Part shown: positions 1-13,883 of the stretch, piece after piece | Layout: each line of letters opens with the position of its first letter | How positions within the stretch are numbered: the first letter of the stretch is position 1 | Assembly (NCBI GenBank): GCA_023384105.1 | Contig: JAHDXR010000001.1 | Location: forward strand, 310,001-374,000 | Length of the DNA stretch: 64,000 bases | From: Hyphomonadaceae bacterium | GTDB lineage: Bacteria; Pseudomonadota; Alphaproteobacteria; Caulobacterales; Aquidulcibacteraceae | Direction of reading: 5' to 3' | Position numbers and translations under genes: made by a program | Notes under the pieces: generated by a model | Database searches by the model: none | Told to the model about the DNA's origin: nothing | What the model saw: only the letters and a program-made list of their open reading frames with translations

Positions 1-1106
<1,106 letters not shown>

Positions 1107-1115
1107 GTGAACACA

Positions 1116-1141
1116 ACCTCTCCCCCGCGCGGGGGAGAGGT
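1116..1141. repeat. 26-bp perfect palindrome between rpoB and rpoC
   Basis: The sequence acctctcccccgc followed by its exact reverse complement starts 10 bases after the rpoB stop. A GC-only core of the same kind recurs near 27426, so this is a member of a dispersed palindromic repeat family rather than a site unique to rpoBC. It could form a strong hairpin in the rpoB-rpoC message. Confidence 0.75.
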
Positions 1142-1220
1142 CGACGCGCCGGGCGCGTCGGGCGAGGGGAAGCGGTGCGGAAGAAAGTGCTGGCAGCGAT
1201 GAAGCGCTATGTTCTGATCC

Positions 1221-1273
1221 CCGCCCCCTCATCCGGCCCTTTGGGCCATCTTCTCTCCCTCGCGGGGGAGAAG
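1221..1273. repeat. Second palindromic repeat upstream of rpoC
   Basis: This stretch holds two nested inverted repeats, ggccctttgggcc and a ctcccTCGCGggggag-like arm pair, and ends about 30 bases before the rpoC start. Together with the palindrome at 1116 it makes up most of the rpoB-rpoC gap. It resembles the REP/BIME-type composite repeats common in GC-rich alphaproteobacteria; I see no promoter that needs it. Confidence 0.5.
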
Positions 1274-1305
1274 GAAGAAGCGAAATTCGAGGGAGAACTC
1301 CCACT

Positions 1306-5493
<4,188 letters not shown>

Positions 5494-5513
5494 GGCTCGG
5501 AGAGGAAACGCTT

Positions 5514-5551
5514 AAAAAGAAAAGGCCCGGGAGCGATCCCGGGCCTTTTTG
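5514..5551 (+). terminator. Rho-independent terminator after rpoC
   Basis: A perfect 12-bp stem (aaaggcccggga / tcccgggccttt) closes on a GCGA tetraloop and ends in a T run, 20 bases after the rpoC stop. The A run before the stem and T run after it could also end transcription from the other strand. It marks the end of the rpoBC operon. Confidence 0.92.
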
Positions 5552-5622
5552 TGCGGCCGTCCGGTCCAAGCGGGATAGCGCTGCGCTGCGACGCTCTGAA
5601 ACCGATTTGGGAATTGCCCTAA

Positions 5623-6858
<1,236 letters not shown>

Positions 6859-6878
6859 ACGCGCCGAATATCGGACAC

Positions 6879-6923
6879 GGGTGAGAAACGGAAACGCCGC
6901 ATGCCGGCAGGATGCCGGCGCTC
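6879..6923. repeat. Half copy of a GCCGGC palindromic repeat
   Basis: The sequence gggtgagaaacggaaacg...tgccggcaggatgccggcgctc closely follows the inner and right half of the complete element at 50075-50180. It lies between two convergent genes, and its end touches the stop codon of the minus-strand gene. The left arm is missing or decayed. Confidence 0.6.
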
Positions 6924-8139
6924 AGTCCTCCAGCTTGAACGTCAGTCCCGCGCGCGCTTGCAGGCGTGCGATCAGTGCATCGCCCATCGCTGCGGCGGGG
7001 GTCCAGAGTCCGCCCGGCGTCTGTTCGCGCGAGGTCGCGGCGAGGCAGAGCGCGGCTTCGCCGATCATCTTCGAGGTTGAGCCGTAACCGGGGTCCTTGT
7101 CGCCGGCGACGCTGGCGCGCAGCGCGCGGCCGTCGTCGGTCCGTCCGACATAGAGCACGTCGAACATGCCAGTTTCGCGTTCTTCCTTCGACGGTCCCTG
7201 CCCGGGTTTCGGCAGCGCGACCTGGCGCAGCAGCCAGCGCGTCGGCGCAAAGCCGAGCAGCGCCTGCTGCAGCTTCGACTGGCTCAGCGCGGCGCGGGCG
7301 CGCCTCTTGCCGGCGTCGCCGTCGCCCGTCAGCATCATTTCCGAATAGGTGAAATCCTCGCCGTACTGATAGCCGCGCAGCGCGTTCGAGCGGTGCACGT
7401 TCTTGGTGTTGATCGAGGCCATCACGAATGGCGCCGACCAGGAGGGGATGTCGCCGTCGTGCACGACCCCGTCGCCCGAGGGCTGCGCCGCCAGCGTGCG
7501 CGGCGAAAGCGCGAACGGATTGGCGAGCAATCTGGCGATCTCCGGATCGCGCCGGACCGCATCCATGGTCGCCAGCATCGACGCCAGCGTGCCGCCCGAG
7601 AACGTCCCCTTCATCCGGCGCACGCGCCCGCGCACGTCGCGCGCCGGCTTGCCGAAGCGGCGCTTCGCTTCCTGCTGCAGGAACCAAACGCCGCAATCGA
7701 ACGGGATCGAATCGAAGCCGCAGGAGAAGACGATGCGCGCCCCGCTCTCCTTCGCTCGCGTCTCGTACTTGGCGATCATCGCCGCCATCCAGTTCGGCTC
7801 GCCGCAGAGATCGACATAATCCGTGCCGGCGCGGACGCAGGCGGCCAGAAGCGGCTCGCCATGGCGCTGGTAAGGGCCGACCGTGGTGATGATCACGCGC
7901 GCGCGGTGCGCCAGCGCGTCGAGCGCGCCGGAATCGCTCGTCTTCGCTTCGATCAGCGGCAGGCTCATCGGCGCGCCGATCTCGATCGAGACGGCTTTCA
8001 GCTTCTCGCGGTCGCGCCCGGCCATGGCCCAGCGCACCTCGCCGTCGGCCCCGTAAGCGCGCAGCAGGTGCTCGGCGACGAGGCGGCCGGTGAAGCCGGT
8101 CGCGCCATAGACGATGACGTCGAATTCCTGTGCGCTCAT
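6922..8139 (-). CDS. Saccharopine dehydrogenase-like NAD(P)-binding reductase
   Basis: A 405-aa protein whose N-terminus (VIVYGATGFTGRLVAEHLL, residues about 8-26) is the Rossmann nucleotide-binding loop of the saccharopine dehydrogenase-like / trans-acting enoyl reductase family. The stretch GPYQRHGEPLLAACVRAGTDYVDLCGEP is the family's second signature. Members act on lipids (for example the mycobacterial phenolphthiocerol enoyl reductase) or are uncharacterised, and nothing here points to lysine catabolism. It is a single gene, convergent with the aminotransferase and divergent from folB. The substrate is unknown. Confidence 0.82.
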   Translation of the reverse strand: MSAQEFDVIVYGATGFTGRLVAEHLLRAYGADGEVRWAMAGRDREKLKAVSIEIGAPMSLPLIEAKTSDSGALDALAHRARVIITTVGPYQRHGEPLLAACVRAGTDYVDLCGEPNWMAAMIAKYETRAKESGARIVFSCGFDSIPFDCGVWFLQQEAKRRFGKPARDVRGRVRRMKGTFSGGTLASMLATMDAVRRDPEIARLLANPFALSPRTLAAQPSGDGVVHDGDIPSWSAPFVMASINTKNVHRSNALRGYQYGEDFTYSEMMLTGDGDAGKRRARAALSQSKLQQALLGFAPTRWLLRQVALPKPGQGPSKEERETGMFDVLYVGRTDDGRALRASVAGDKDPGYGSTSKMIGEAALCLAATSREQTPGGLWTPAAAMGDALIARLQARAGLTFKLED

Positions 8140-8241
8140 CCACGCCCTCCCGCGGCAAAGTATGGACCGCCGTCGCCCCGCCGGCCAGCGCTATCGTCGC
8201 GGGCGCTGGCCTCATCGCTTTCGCCTGAGTAAGTTCGCGCC

Positions 8242-8607
8242 ATGGCCGACCTGCAGCTCATCCGTATCGACGACGCCAAGGCGCTGGTGCGCGTCGGCGT
8301 GCCCGATCCCGAGCGCGCCAATCCGCAGGAGGTGCGCATCTCGGTGGCGATGGCGCTCGCCGAGCCGCCGGACTTCACCGCGAACGACCGCATCGGCGCG
8401 ACCGTCGACTACGACCGCATCGTCCATTTCATCCGCGACGATCTCGGCGCGCCGGCGCACCTGATCGAAACCCTGGCCGACCGCGTCGCCGGCCATTGCC
8501 TGTCGCTGTCGGCGCGCGCGCGCTGGGTGGAGGTGACGGTGAAGAAGCCGTCCGTGCTGTCGGGCGACGGCGTTGTCGCCGTGAGCATCCGCCGGGAGCG
8601 GCCATGA
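8242..8607 (+). CDS. folB: Dihydroneopterin aldolase family protein
   Basis: A 121-aa protein with the FolB fold pattern: an N-terminal beta strand, VDYDRIVHFIRDDL in place of the usual substrate-site strand/helix, and LIETLADRVAGHCL carrying the conserved LxExLA glutamate. FolB converts dihydroneopterin to 6-hydroxymethyl-dihydropterin in folate synthesis (or epimerises it). The next gene on the strand is a pteridine-reductase-like SDR, which supports a pterin role. The length is normal for FolB. It diverges from the saccharopine dehydrogenase-like gene across a gap of about 100 bases. Confidence 0.85.
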   Translation: MADLQLIRIDDAKALVRVGVPDPERANPQEVRISVAMALAEPPDFTANDRIGATVDYDRIVHFIRDDLGAPAHLIETLADRVAGHCLSLSARARWVEVTVKKPSVLSGDGVVAVSIRRERP

Positions 8608-8620
8608 TAGCGCGCTTGAA

Positions 8621-8650
8621 CTTGGACCGCCGGCGTCCTCGTCGGCGACA
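8621..8650. repeat. Left half of the palindrome found inside carB
   Basis: cttggaccgccggcgtcctcg matches the left arm and centre of the carB-embedded palindrome at 24518-24564 base for base, then diverges. It lies in the folB-SDR gap, so the same element exists here as a decayed half copy. Confidence 0.6.
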
Positions 8651-8689
8651 CCGTCTCTCGCCTCCACGCGCCGCCGCCGGAGGTCGAAG

Positions 8690-9439
8690 ATGAGCTGGGC
8701 GCTGGTCACCGGGGCCGGCAAACGCCTGGGCCGCGCCGTGGCGCTTGAGCTGGCGCGCGCGCACTGGGGCGTCGTCATCCACTACAACCGCTCCGAGCCC
8801 GCGGCGCAGGCGGCGGCGAACGAAGTGCGCGAAGCGGGCGGGGCCGCCGCGCTGGCGCAAGCCAATCTGAGCGACGCCGCCGAACGCGGCGCGCTGATCC
8901 GCAAGGCGATCGAAGCCGCCGGCGCGCCGCTGACGGCGCTGGTCAATTGCGCGGCGATGTTCGAGCACGACACGGTCGAGACGCTGAGCGAAGACCTGCT
9001 GCAGCGCCACATCGCCCTCAACACGTTCGCACCGGTCGATCTCGCGCGCGCGTTCGCGAAGGCGCTGCCGGATGACGGCCGCGGCTCGGTCGTCAACTTT
9101 CTCGATTTCAAGCTGGCGAATCCGTATCCGGACCATTTCAGCTACACGCTCTCCAAGTACGCGCTCGCCGGCGCGACCGAGCTGTTGGCGCGCGCGCTGG
9201 CGCCGCGCGTGCGTGTGAACGCCGTAGCGCCCGGCTATGTGCTGCCGGCGCCTGGGCAGTCGGACGCCGATTACCAGCGCCTGCACGACGACGTGCCGCT
9301 GAAGCGCGGCCCGACGCCGGAGGACGTCGCCCGCGCCGCGCGCTTCCTGATCGAGAGCGAAGCCGTGACCGGCCAGACCATCTATGTCGACAGCGGCCGC
9401 CGCTTCGTCACGTACGAGCGCGACATGGGCTTCATGTGA
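8690..9439 (+). CDS. SDR oxidoreductase, FolM/pteridine reductase-like
   Basis: A 249-aa short-chain dehydrogenase. The nucleotide-binding loop is TGAGKRLGRAVA; the arginine two places before its LG is typical of pteridine reductases (TGxxxRxG) and selects NADPH. NCAAMFEHD takes the place of the usual NNAG, and the catalytic YTLSK (Tyr-x3-Lys) is present. The C-terminal GQTIYVDSGRRF is characteristic of FolM-like dihydromonapterin reductases. Position right after folB fits reduction of dihydropterins to tetrahydro forms. The substrate is inferred from the neighbour and the RLG motif, not proven. The ATG at 8690 follows a ggagg ribosome-binding site. Confidence 0.8.
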   Translation: MSWALVTGAGKRLGRAVALELARAHWGVVIHYNRSEPAAQAAANEVREAGGAAALAQANLSDAAERGALIRKAIEAAGAPLTALVNCAAMFEHDTVETLSEDLLQRHIALNTFAPVDLARAFAKALPDDGRGSVVNFLDFKLANPYPDHFSYTLSKYALAGATELLARALAPRVRVNAVAPGYVLPAPGQSDADYQRLHDDVPLKRGPTPEDVARAARFLIESEAVTGQTIYVDSGRRFVTYERDMGFM

Positions 9440-9455
9440 ACGTCACCTCCGCCGC

Positions 9456-9557
9456 TCCCCGGACGCAGCCCCGGCGAAAGCCGGGGTGCGAGCCGGGGCC
9501 CAGGGGGTGATTTGCCCCCAGGTCCCGGCTCTCCGCTGCGCCGCGGCCGGGAAGCGT
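9456..9557. repeat. Interspersed repeat, family with ccccggctttcgccggggctgcgtccg
   Basis: About 100 bases of nested inverted repeats (ccccggcgaaagccgggg, a cccagggggtg...ccccagg pair and a cggctctccgc...ccgggaagc tail). The same modules occur in the opposite orientation at 61471-61588, and a shorter relative lies at 39584-39682. No gene overlaps it. Its hairpins could end transcription of the SDR gene. Confidence 0.7.
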
Positions 9558-9656
9558 GCGGATCCCCCGTGCCCGGCGTCACAGCGATACGACGAACGGC
9601 CTAGTAGCTTCGTCTCATCGGATCACGGTGATCCGAACTCGGAGATGGAGCTGGAA

Positions 9657-9752
9657 ATGGCCAAGTTTTATTGCCTCGTCGGCGCGCTGGCGGTGTTTGC
9701 CCCGATGGCTTTCGCCACGCTCAACCAAGCCGCGCTGATCGTCGCCGCCTAA
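9657..9752 (+). CDS. 31-aa hydrophobic small protein
   Basis: Too short for the ORF track on its own: ATG 9657 to TAA 9752, preceded by GGAG at a spacing of six bases. An in-frame ATG at 9645 would add four residues. The peptide is one continuous hydrophobic stretch (VGALAVFAPMAFATL) with a single lysine near the N-terminus, which suggests a single membrane-spanning or membrane-lying small protein. A hairpin follows about 75 bases downstream. I do not recognise a family. The good ribosome-binding site, clean reading frame and gene-free surroundings support it as real, but it could be a chance frame. Confidence 0.4.
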   Translation: MAKFYCLVGALAVFAPMAFATLNQAALIVAA

Positions 9753-9826
9753 GTCCGCCGACACGTTTTCCCAGGCCCGAGAGGGCGCAAGAACGTTAGG
9801 CGAGACGATGAGAAGCAAGCATTGCT

Positions 9827-9862
9827 GAAGGGCGTCGGCTCACCCCGGCGTCCTTCGACGTT
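9827..9862 (+). terminator. Probable terminator hairpin
   Basis: gaagggcgtcgg and ccggcgtccttc pair over 12 positions with two G-U pairs, around a six-base loop. The following bases (gacgttattat) are only moderately T-rich. It would end a transcript carrying the 31-aa reading frame. Confidence 0.45.
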
Positions 9863-10027
9863 ATTATACTTTCCATACCCAGAAAACGCGGATACGGCGA
9901 CAAAGGCGTGACAGGCTGGCGATCTAACCGTGAACGCGGTCAGCCCTCGATTTTGGTATTAGGATGCCGCTTTAGGAATTTTATCCAGGACATTGAAATC
10001 ATTTAGAAAAGCGCGCATCGGTTCGGA

Positions 10028-10186
10028 TCAGCCTTGCTCTTTCGGCGGCTTCGCTGGCGGCACGACCTTCCCGAACGTGCGCTCAAACGCCTTTCCGCTT
10101 TCGTCGGCGCCGATCTCGCGCGCGGCTTCCTTGAAGCGCTCGTGCTGCTGCTTGGGGTCTTCAGGCGGGTCTTTCTTCTTTGGCAT
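10028..10186 (-). CDS. 52-aa charged hypothetical protein
   Basis: Below the ORF-track limit. It reads MPKKKDPPEDPKQQHERF from 10186 to a TGA at 10028. It is highly charged, with a lysine-rich start, a predicted helix (HERFKEAAREIGADES) and a proline/lysine tail, and no membrane segment. It starts 9 bases after the stop of the ribbon-helix-helix gene on the same strand, so the two form one short operon. Small proteins of this look (EDPKQ..RF.EAAREIGADE) occur next to RHH genes in other alphaproteobacteria to my recollection; no function is known to me. Coding sense is supported by the uninterrupted, compositionally consistent frame. Confidence 0.65.
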   Translation of the reverse strand: MPKKKDPPEDPKQQHERFKEAAREIGADESGKAFERTFGKVVPPAKPPKEQG

Positions 10187-10195
10187 CGGAGCACT

Positions 10196-10444
10196 TTACC
10201 CTGCTTCGTTCGGATCGTCTGGGTCGCGTGCTGGCACATCGTCCCAAGACGCCAGTGGCGCGCGTGGCAGCCGATCTTCGTCTTGAGATTTTTTCACCAG
10301 CAGCCTGAGGCCATGCCTCACGATCTCCGTGGCGTTGTCGCCGTAGATCACCTGCTTAATCAGTTCGTCGATGAACCACTCATCCCGTTGCGAGAGGCGA
10401 ACGGATGTCTTTTTGCGCCGGGTGATCTTCGGTCGCCGCCCCAT
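10196..10444 (-). CDS. Ribbon-helix-helix DNA-binding protein (CopG/antitoxin-like)
   Basis: An 82-aa protein whose first half (KKTSVRLSQRDEWFIDELIKQVIYGDNATEIVRHGLRLLVKK) follows the RHH pattern: one beta strand then two helices. Such proteins bind DNA as dimers through the strand. The tail is acidic. A 29-bp inverted repeat lies directly upstream and overlaps the only good promoter, which points to autorepression. The neighbour is a 52-aa protein of unknown function, not a recognisable RelE/ParE toxin, so a toxin-antitoxin label is not justified. Confidence 0.75.
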   Translation of the reverse strand: MGRRPKITRRKKTSVRLSQRDEWFIDELIKQVIYGDNATEIVRHGLRLLVKKSQDEDRLPRAPLASWDDVPARDPDDPNEAG

Positions 10445-10450
10445 GGGGCG

Positions 10451-10478
10451 ATCTTAACCACTCATAAACGTACTACAA
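10451..10478 (-). promoter_or_regulatory. Promoter of the RHH operon, possibly leaderless
   Basis: On the minus strand a -35 TTGTAG (10478-10473) and a -10 TAAGAT (10456-10451) are 16 bases apart. The expected start point falls on or next to the ATG at 10444, so the message may be leaderless. Confidence 0.5.
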
Positions 10479-10492
10479 TGTAGTACGTTTAT
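10464..10492. promoter_or_regulatory. 29-bp operator: 14-bp perfect inverted repeat
   Basis: ataaacgtactaca, one central base, then its exact reverse complement. It is strikingly AT-rich for this genome, lies 20 bases upstream of the RHH start codon and covers the -35 hexamer. The inner tgtagtac/gtactaca resembles CopG-type half sites. The natural ligand is the RHH protein itself. Confidence 0.75.
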
Positions 10493-10504
10493 CGGCACAA
10501 GAGA

Positions 10505-10530
10505 GCCCGGCTTTCGCCGGGCGAGTTTTT
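10505..10530 (+). terminator. Hairpin with T run (plus strand)
   Basis: gcccgg, loop ctttcg, ccgggc, then gagttttt. This is a short but standard terminator shape reading rightwards. No plus-strand gene ends here, so it may protect the RHH region from, or be a remnant of, a neighbouring transcript. Confidence 0.45.
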
Positions 10531-10774
10531 CGGGTTCCAGCCCGATCTCAGCCAAGGTGGAGCGCCCACCATGACGAACTCTTGCGCCAGTGTGCGACCG
10601 CAGGCCCCGTCTCTCACCCCCTAGGTGAGCCGTAGCGTCCCACTGCCCTGACGCTATCAGGAATCAATCCTCGCCCTTTCCAAATCCCTAATCGCTAACG
10701 CGCGTTAGCGATGTTTCCGCTTTCGAAATGCAGGGCGTCGTTTTGATCGCCAGCGCGAGCGGCGCCTTTTGCGC
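10531..10774. other. Gene-free spacer beside the transposase
   Basis: I see no convincing gene. It contains a stem tagcgtc...gacgcta (10629-10654 area) and the 22-bp palindrome listed separately. It may be the downstream end of the insertion that brought the transposase, but I could not find matching terminal inverted repeats on the two sides. Confidence 0.4.
10691..10712. repeat. 22-bp perfect palindrome atcgctaacgc|gcgttagcgat
   Basis: A perfect palindrome about 60 bases beyond the transposase stop codon. It is not T-tailed, so it is a poor terminator; it could be a protein-binding site or an end structure of the insertion. Confidence 0.6.
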
Positions 10775-11734
10775 TTAGGCTTCGGCGCCGACTTGCCGAT
10801 TAGCTGGACGATACGTCAGCCGCTTGCCCGTCACGCCTTCTACGATCCGGGTGAAACGAGTGACGTCATCCACGCCGAGCTTGGCCCGGTGGCTGTAGCG
10901 GAAATCAAATTCCGCAGTGTAGCGATGCAAGTGCTGGCGTCCGCAGTGCTGGTAAACGCCTTTCATGCCGCGCTTGAAAACACTGTAGTAGCCTTCGACG
11001 GTGTTCGTGTGGACCCACGGCGCATCCTTGCGGACGTATTCGCCGGCGCCGTGATTGACGGCGCCGTGAAAGGTCTGAAGCGCGCCGGGGCCTTTGTACT
11101 GCTGCGCTTCGTCCGTCATCAAATAAGCTTCGCGCGCCACGTTTTCATTGAAGATGCGCTGCACTTCGTCAGTCGTGAACTCGGTCATGACGAAAGAGCG
11201 AGCCGCGCCGGTGTCGCGGTCGATCAGCGTTAGAACGCGGTTGAAATCCCAAGCGCTGGCGCGCACGTCATCGCCGCGCTCACGGCGGGGATCGACGCCT
11301 TGCAGCGTTTCGTCGGCTTCCACGCCGCCGAAATTGCCGCCGAACATGCCGCCCTTGGTGTCTTTCATCGCCTCGCGGATGCGGTGGGAAAGAAACCAAG
11401 CGCTCTTAAGCGTCACACCGAGCGTGCGCGCGAGCTGGTTGGAGGAAATGCCTTTCTTGCTGGAAGCCAGCAGGAACATGGCCTGAAGCCAAATGTGCAG
11501 CCTGATATGGCTGCTCTCGAAGATCGTGCCGACCTTCACCGTGAACGGCTTGCGGCATTCCCTCTCGTAGCACTTGTAAACGCCGATCCGGGTGGACTTG
11601 CCCTTGAGCGGACCAGAGTGATCGACCACGCCGCAATGGGGGCAGACGCGCCCGTTCGGCCACACGCGGGCTTCAACCCACTTGTAGGCCGCTGCTTCGT
11701 CACGGAAGTGCTTGGCATCTAGAACGCTACCCAT
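10775..11734 (-). mobile_element. IS1595-family (ISXO2-like) transposase gene
   Basis: A 319-aa reading frame with the layout of IS1595 transposases: an N-terminal zinc ribbon (CPHC near residue 32 and a second Cys pair CYEREC), a helix-turn-helix-like section (ISSNQLARTLGVTLKSAWFLSHRIREAM), then the ISXO2-type DDE domain with acidic residues in GGVEADET and LMTDEAQQY and the typical HTNTVEGYYSVFKRGMKGVY. The domains look intact with no frameshift. It would cut and join DNA at the element's ends. I could not identify terminal repeats, so this may be a solitary or decayed element. Confidence 0.9.
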
Positions 11735-11805
11735 ACCCCTAAGATAGTGGGCGATGTAGGGTACGTCAAGTATAATATCGTCCGTCCTTCTTTAATGCGG
11801 AAAAT

Positions 11806-11820
11806 GTTCTTGAAATGTTC
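11806..11820 (+). promoter_or_regulatory. LexA (SOS) box GTTC-N7-GTTC
   Basis: GTTCTTGAAATGTTC is an exact match to the alphaproteobacterial LexA site. It overlaps a -35-like TTGAAA (11810-11815); 17 bases on is a -10-like TATTGT, 8 bases before the ATG at 11846. LexA bound here would block the promoter of the radical SAM gene. Confidence 0.85.
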
Positions 11821-11845
11821 TCATATTCGGATTATTGTCCTATCC

Positions 11846-12919
11846 ATGTCACGCGATCCGCTGCATGGACGCGGCGCCCGCACCAATGCGAGCGGCCGCT
11901 ACGAGCGCTTTGCCCGCGAAGCCTTCGATGACGGCTGGACCGCTGAGGAGCTGAGGCCGCTGGAGACGATCGTCACGCCGGAGCTGGCCAAGACCATCAT
12001 CTCCACCAACCGGAGCCCGGACATCTCGTTCGACCAGTCGATCAATCCGTACGGGGGCTGCGAGCACGGCTGCATCTATTGCTACGCGCGCCCGAACCAC
12101 GCCTATGTCGGCCTCTCGCCGGGGCTCGACTTCGAGACTAGGCTGTTCGTGAAGGCGAACGCCGCCGAACTGCTGGAGCAGGAATTCTCCAGGCCGAGCT
12201 ACCGCCCGCGCACGATCATGATGGGCGGCGTCACCGACATCTATCAGCCGATCGAGCGCGGCTACGGCGTCACCCGTTCGATCCTCGACGTGATGGAGCG
12301 CTGGCGTCATCCGGTGGCGCTGATCACCAAGTCGCAGCTGATAATCCGCGACATCGACATTCTTGCGCGCCTTGCCGAACGCGGGCTGGCGAAGGCGGCG
12401 ATCTCGGTGACGACGCTCGATCGGCGCATCGCGCGGATGATGGAGCCGCGCGCGGCCGCGCCGCACCGGCGCATCGAAGCGATCCGCATGCTGAGCCAGG
12501 CCGGCGTGCCGGTGACGGCGATGGTCGCGCCGATCGTGCCGGCGATCAACGACCGCGAGATCGAGGCCATTCTCGAAGAGTGCGCCAGGGCCGGCGCGTG
12601 CGCGGCGGGCTATGTGGTGCTGCGGCTGCCGCTCGAGATCAAGGATCTGTTCCACGAATGGCTGGAGCAGCATTTCCCCGATCGCGCCGCGCGGGTGATG
12701 GCGCTGGTGCGCCAGATGCGCGGCGGGCGCGACTACGATCCGGAATGGGGCAAGCGGCAGCGCGGCGAGGGCCCGTACGCCAGGCTGATCGCCGACCGGT
12801 TCGCCGCGGCGCTGCGGCGGCTCAGCCTCGACAAGCCCCGATTGCCGCTCGACCATACCCAGTTCCGCCGCCCGCTGGAGGCCGGCGGCCAGCCCGACCT
12901 GTTCGCGGTCAACGATTAG
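11846..12919 (+). CDS. SplB-like radical SAM protein (PA0069 family)
   Basis: The iron-sulfur signature of radical SAM enzymes is plain: GGCEHGCIYCYARP (CxxxCxxC). The rest follows the spore photoproduct lyase-like PA0069 family (SFDQSINPYGGC, ITKSQLIIRDIDIL, AAPHRRIEAIRMLSQAG). I start at ATG 11846 (MSRDPLHGRGARTN, 357 aa), because the 33 extra residues in the ORF track would be encoded by the promoter and LexA box. Spore photoproduct lyase repairs UV-damaged thymine; a repair or nucleic-acid role is inferred for this family, and SOS control strengthens it. The gene is divergent from the transposase. Confidence 0.85.
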   Translation: MSRDPLHGRGARTNASGRYERFAREAFDDGWTAEELRPLETIVTPELAKTIISTNRSPDISFDQSINPYGGCEHGCIYCYARPNHAYVGLSPGLDFETRLFVKANAAELLEQEFSRPSYRPRTIMMGGVTDIYQPIERGYGVTRSILDVMERWRHPVALITKSQLIIRDIDILARLAERGLAKAAISVTTLDRRIARMMEPRAAAPHRRIEAIRMLSQAGVPVTAMVAPIVPAINDREIEAILEECARAGACAAGYVVLRLPLEIKDLFHEWLEQHFPDRAARVMALVRQMRGGRDYDPEWGKRQRGEGPYARLIADRFAAALRRLSLDKPRLPLDHTQFRRPLEAGGQPDLFAVND

Positions 12920-12988
12920 CGGCGCGGGCCATAGCCTAGCGGCGGCTTCGCGCGCTAGGTACGCTGGGGACGCACCCAGGAGGACCTC

Positions 12989-13879
12989 ATGCGTATCGAC
13001 GGCCAGCGGCGTTCGGAAAACTTCGAGGACCGCGGACGCGGCGCGGGCGGCGGCGGTGGTGGCGGCGGCGGCATGTTGTTCGCGCTGCTGAGCCGGCTCG
13101 GCCTGCGCGGCGCGCTTATCGCCGTGATCGTGCTCGGCGCTGTGTACCTGCTGATGCCGGGCATGCGCGCGCCGATGCTCGGCATGCTGGGCATTGGCGG
13201 CGGCGAGGTGCAGACCTCCGGCAGCGTGTGCGACAGCCACGCCCAGGCGTGCGATTTCTCGCGCGCCGTGCTCGCGTCGACGGAAGACGTCTGGCGCGCG
13301 CAGTTCACCCAAGCGCGGCTGCCTTCGTACGGCGCGCGCCCGGGCGCGTATCAGGACCCGACGCTCGTCGTGTTCGCGCAGGCCGTCGCCACCGAGGGCT
13401 GCGGCAACGCTACGTCGGACGTCGGCCCGTTCTACTGCCCCGCCGACCGCAAGCTCTACATCGATCCGTCCTTCTATCAGGTGATGGAGCAGCGGCTGCG
13501 CGCGCCGGGCGATTTCGCGCAGGCGTACGTGATCGCGCACGAAGTCGGCCACCATGTGCAGAACCTCATCGGCGCCAACCAGATCCAGCTTCAAGGCGAG
13601 AACCAGAACCAGACTTCGGTGCGGATCGAACTGCAGGCCGATTGCTTCGCCGGCGTATGGGGACACACCGCCCAGGCGTCGCTGGCGATCGACGAAGCGG
13701 ACTTGCGCGAAGCGCTCAACGCCGCGCACGCCATCGGCGACGACACGCTCGGCGCCCGCGAGAGCCAGTACACCCATGGCGCGAGCGCCCAGCGCGTGCG
13801 CTGGTTCCGCCGCGGCTTCGACAGCGGCGACGCGCGCCAGTGCGATACGTTCGCCGTGCGGGATTACGCGCAGCTGTGA
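12989..13879 (+). CDS. YpfJ-family neutral zinc metallopeptidase
   Basis: A 296-aa protein with the layout of the YpfJ/zinc metallopeptidase family: an N-terminal FEDRG segment, a glycine run (nine in a row, residues about 20-29), one membrane helix (ALIAVIVLGAVYLLMPG), and a periplasmic domain with the zinc motif HEVGHHVQN and the downstream glutamate in ELQADCFAGVWGH. Two cysteine pairs (GSVCDSHAQAC, GC...FYCPADRKLYID) are typical. It is probably membrane-anchored with its active site outside the cytoplasm; the substrate is unknown. An aggagg site precedes ATG 12989. A repeat-bounded four-helix-bundle gene begins 4 bases after the stop. Confidence 0.9.
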   Translation: MRIDGQRRSENFEDRGRGAGGGGGGGGGMLFALLSRLGLRGALIAVIVLGAVYLLMPGMRAPMLGMLGIGGGEVQTSGSVCDSHAQACDFSRAVLASTEDVWRAQFTQARLPSYGARPGAYQDPTLVVFAQAVATEGCGNATSDVGPFYCPADRKLYIDPSFYQVMEQRLRAPGDFAQAYVIAHEVGHHVQNLIGANQIQLQGENQNQTSVRIELQADCFAGVWGHTAQASLAIDEADLREALNAAHAIGDDTLGARESQYTHGASAQRVRWFRRGFDSGDARQCDTFAVRDYAQL

Positions 13880-13883
13880 GCTG

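Noticed and set aside
10691-10712. Possible replication origin or att core
   Set aside because: A lone palindrome with no DnaA boxes, no direct repeat partner and no integrase; kept only as a palindrome.
10775-11760. Terminal inverted repeats of the IS1595 element
   Set aside because: I compared the sequences just outside the transposase by eye and found no convincing matching pair, so no element boundaries are given.
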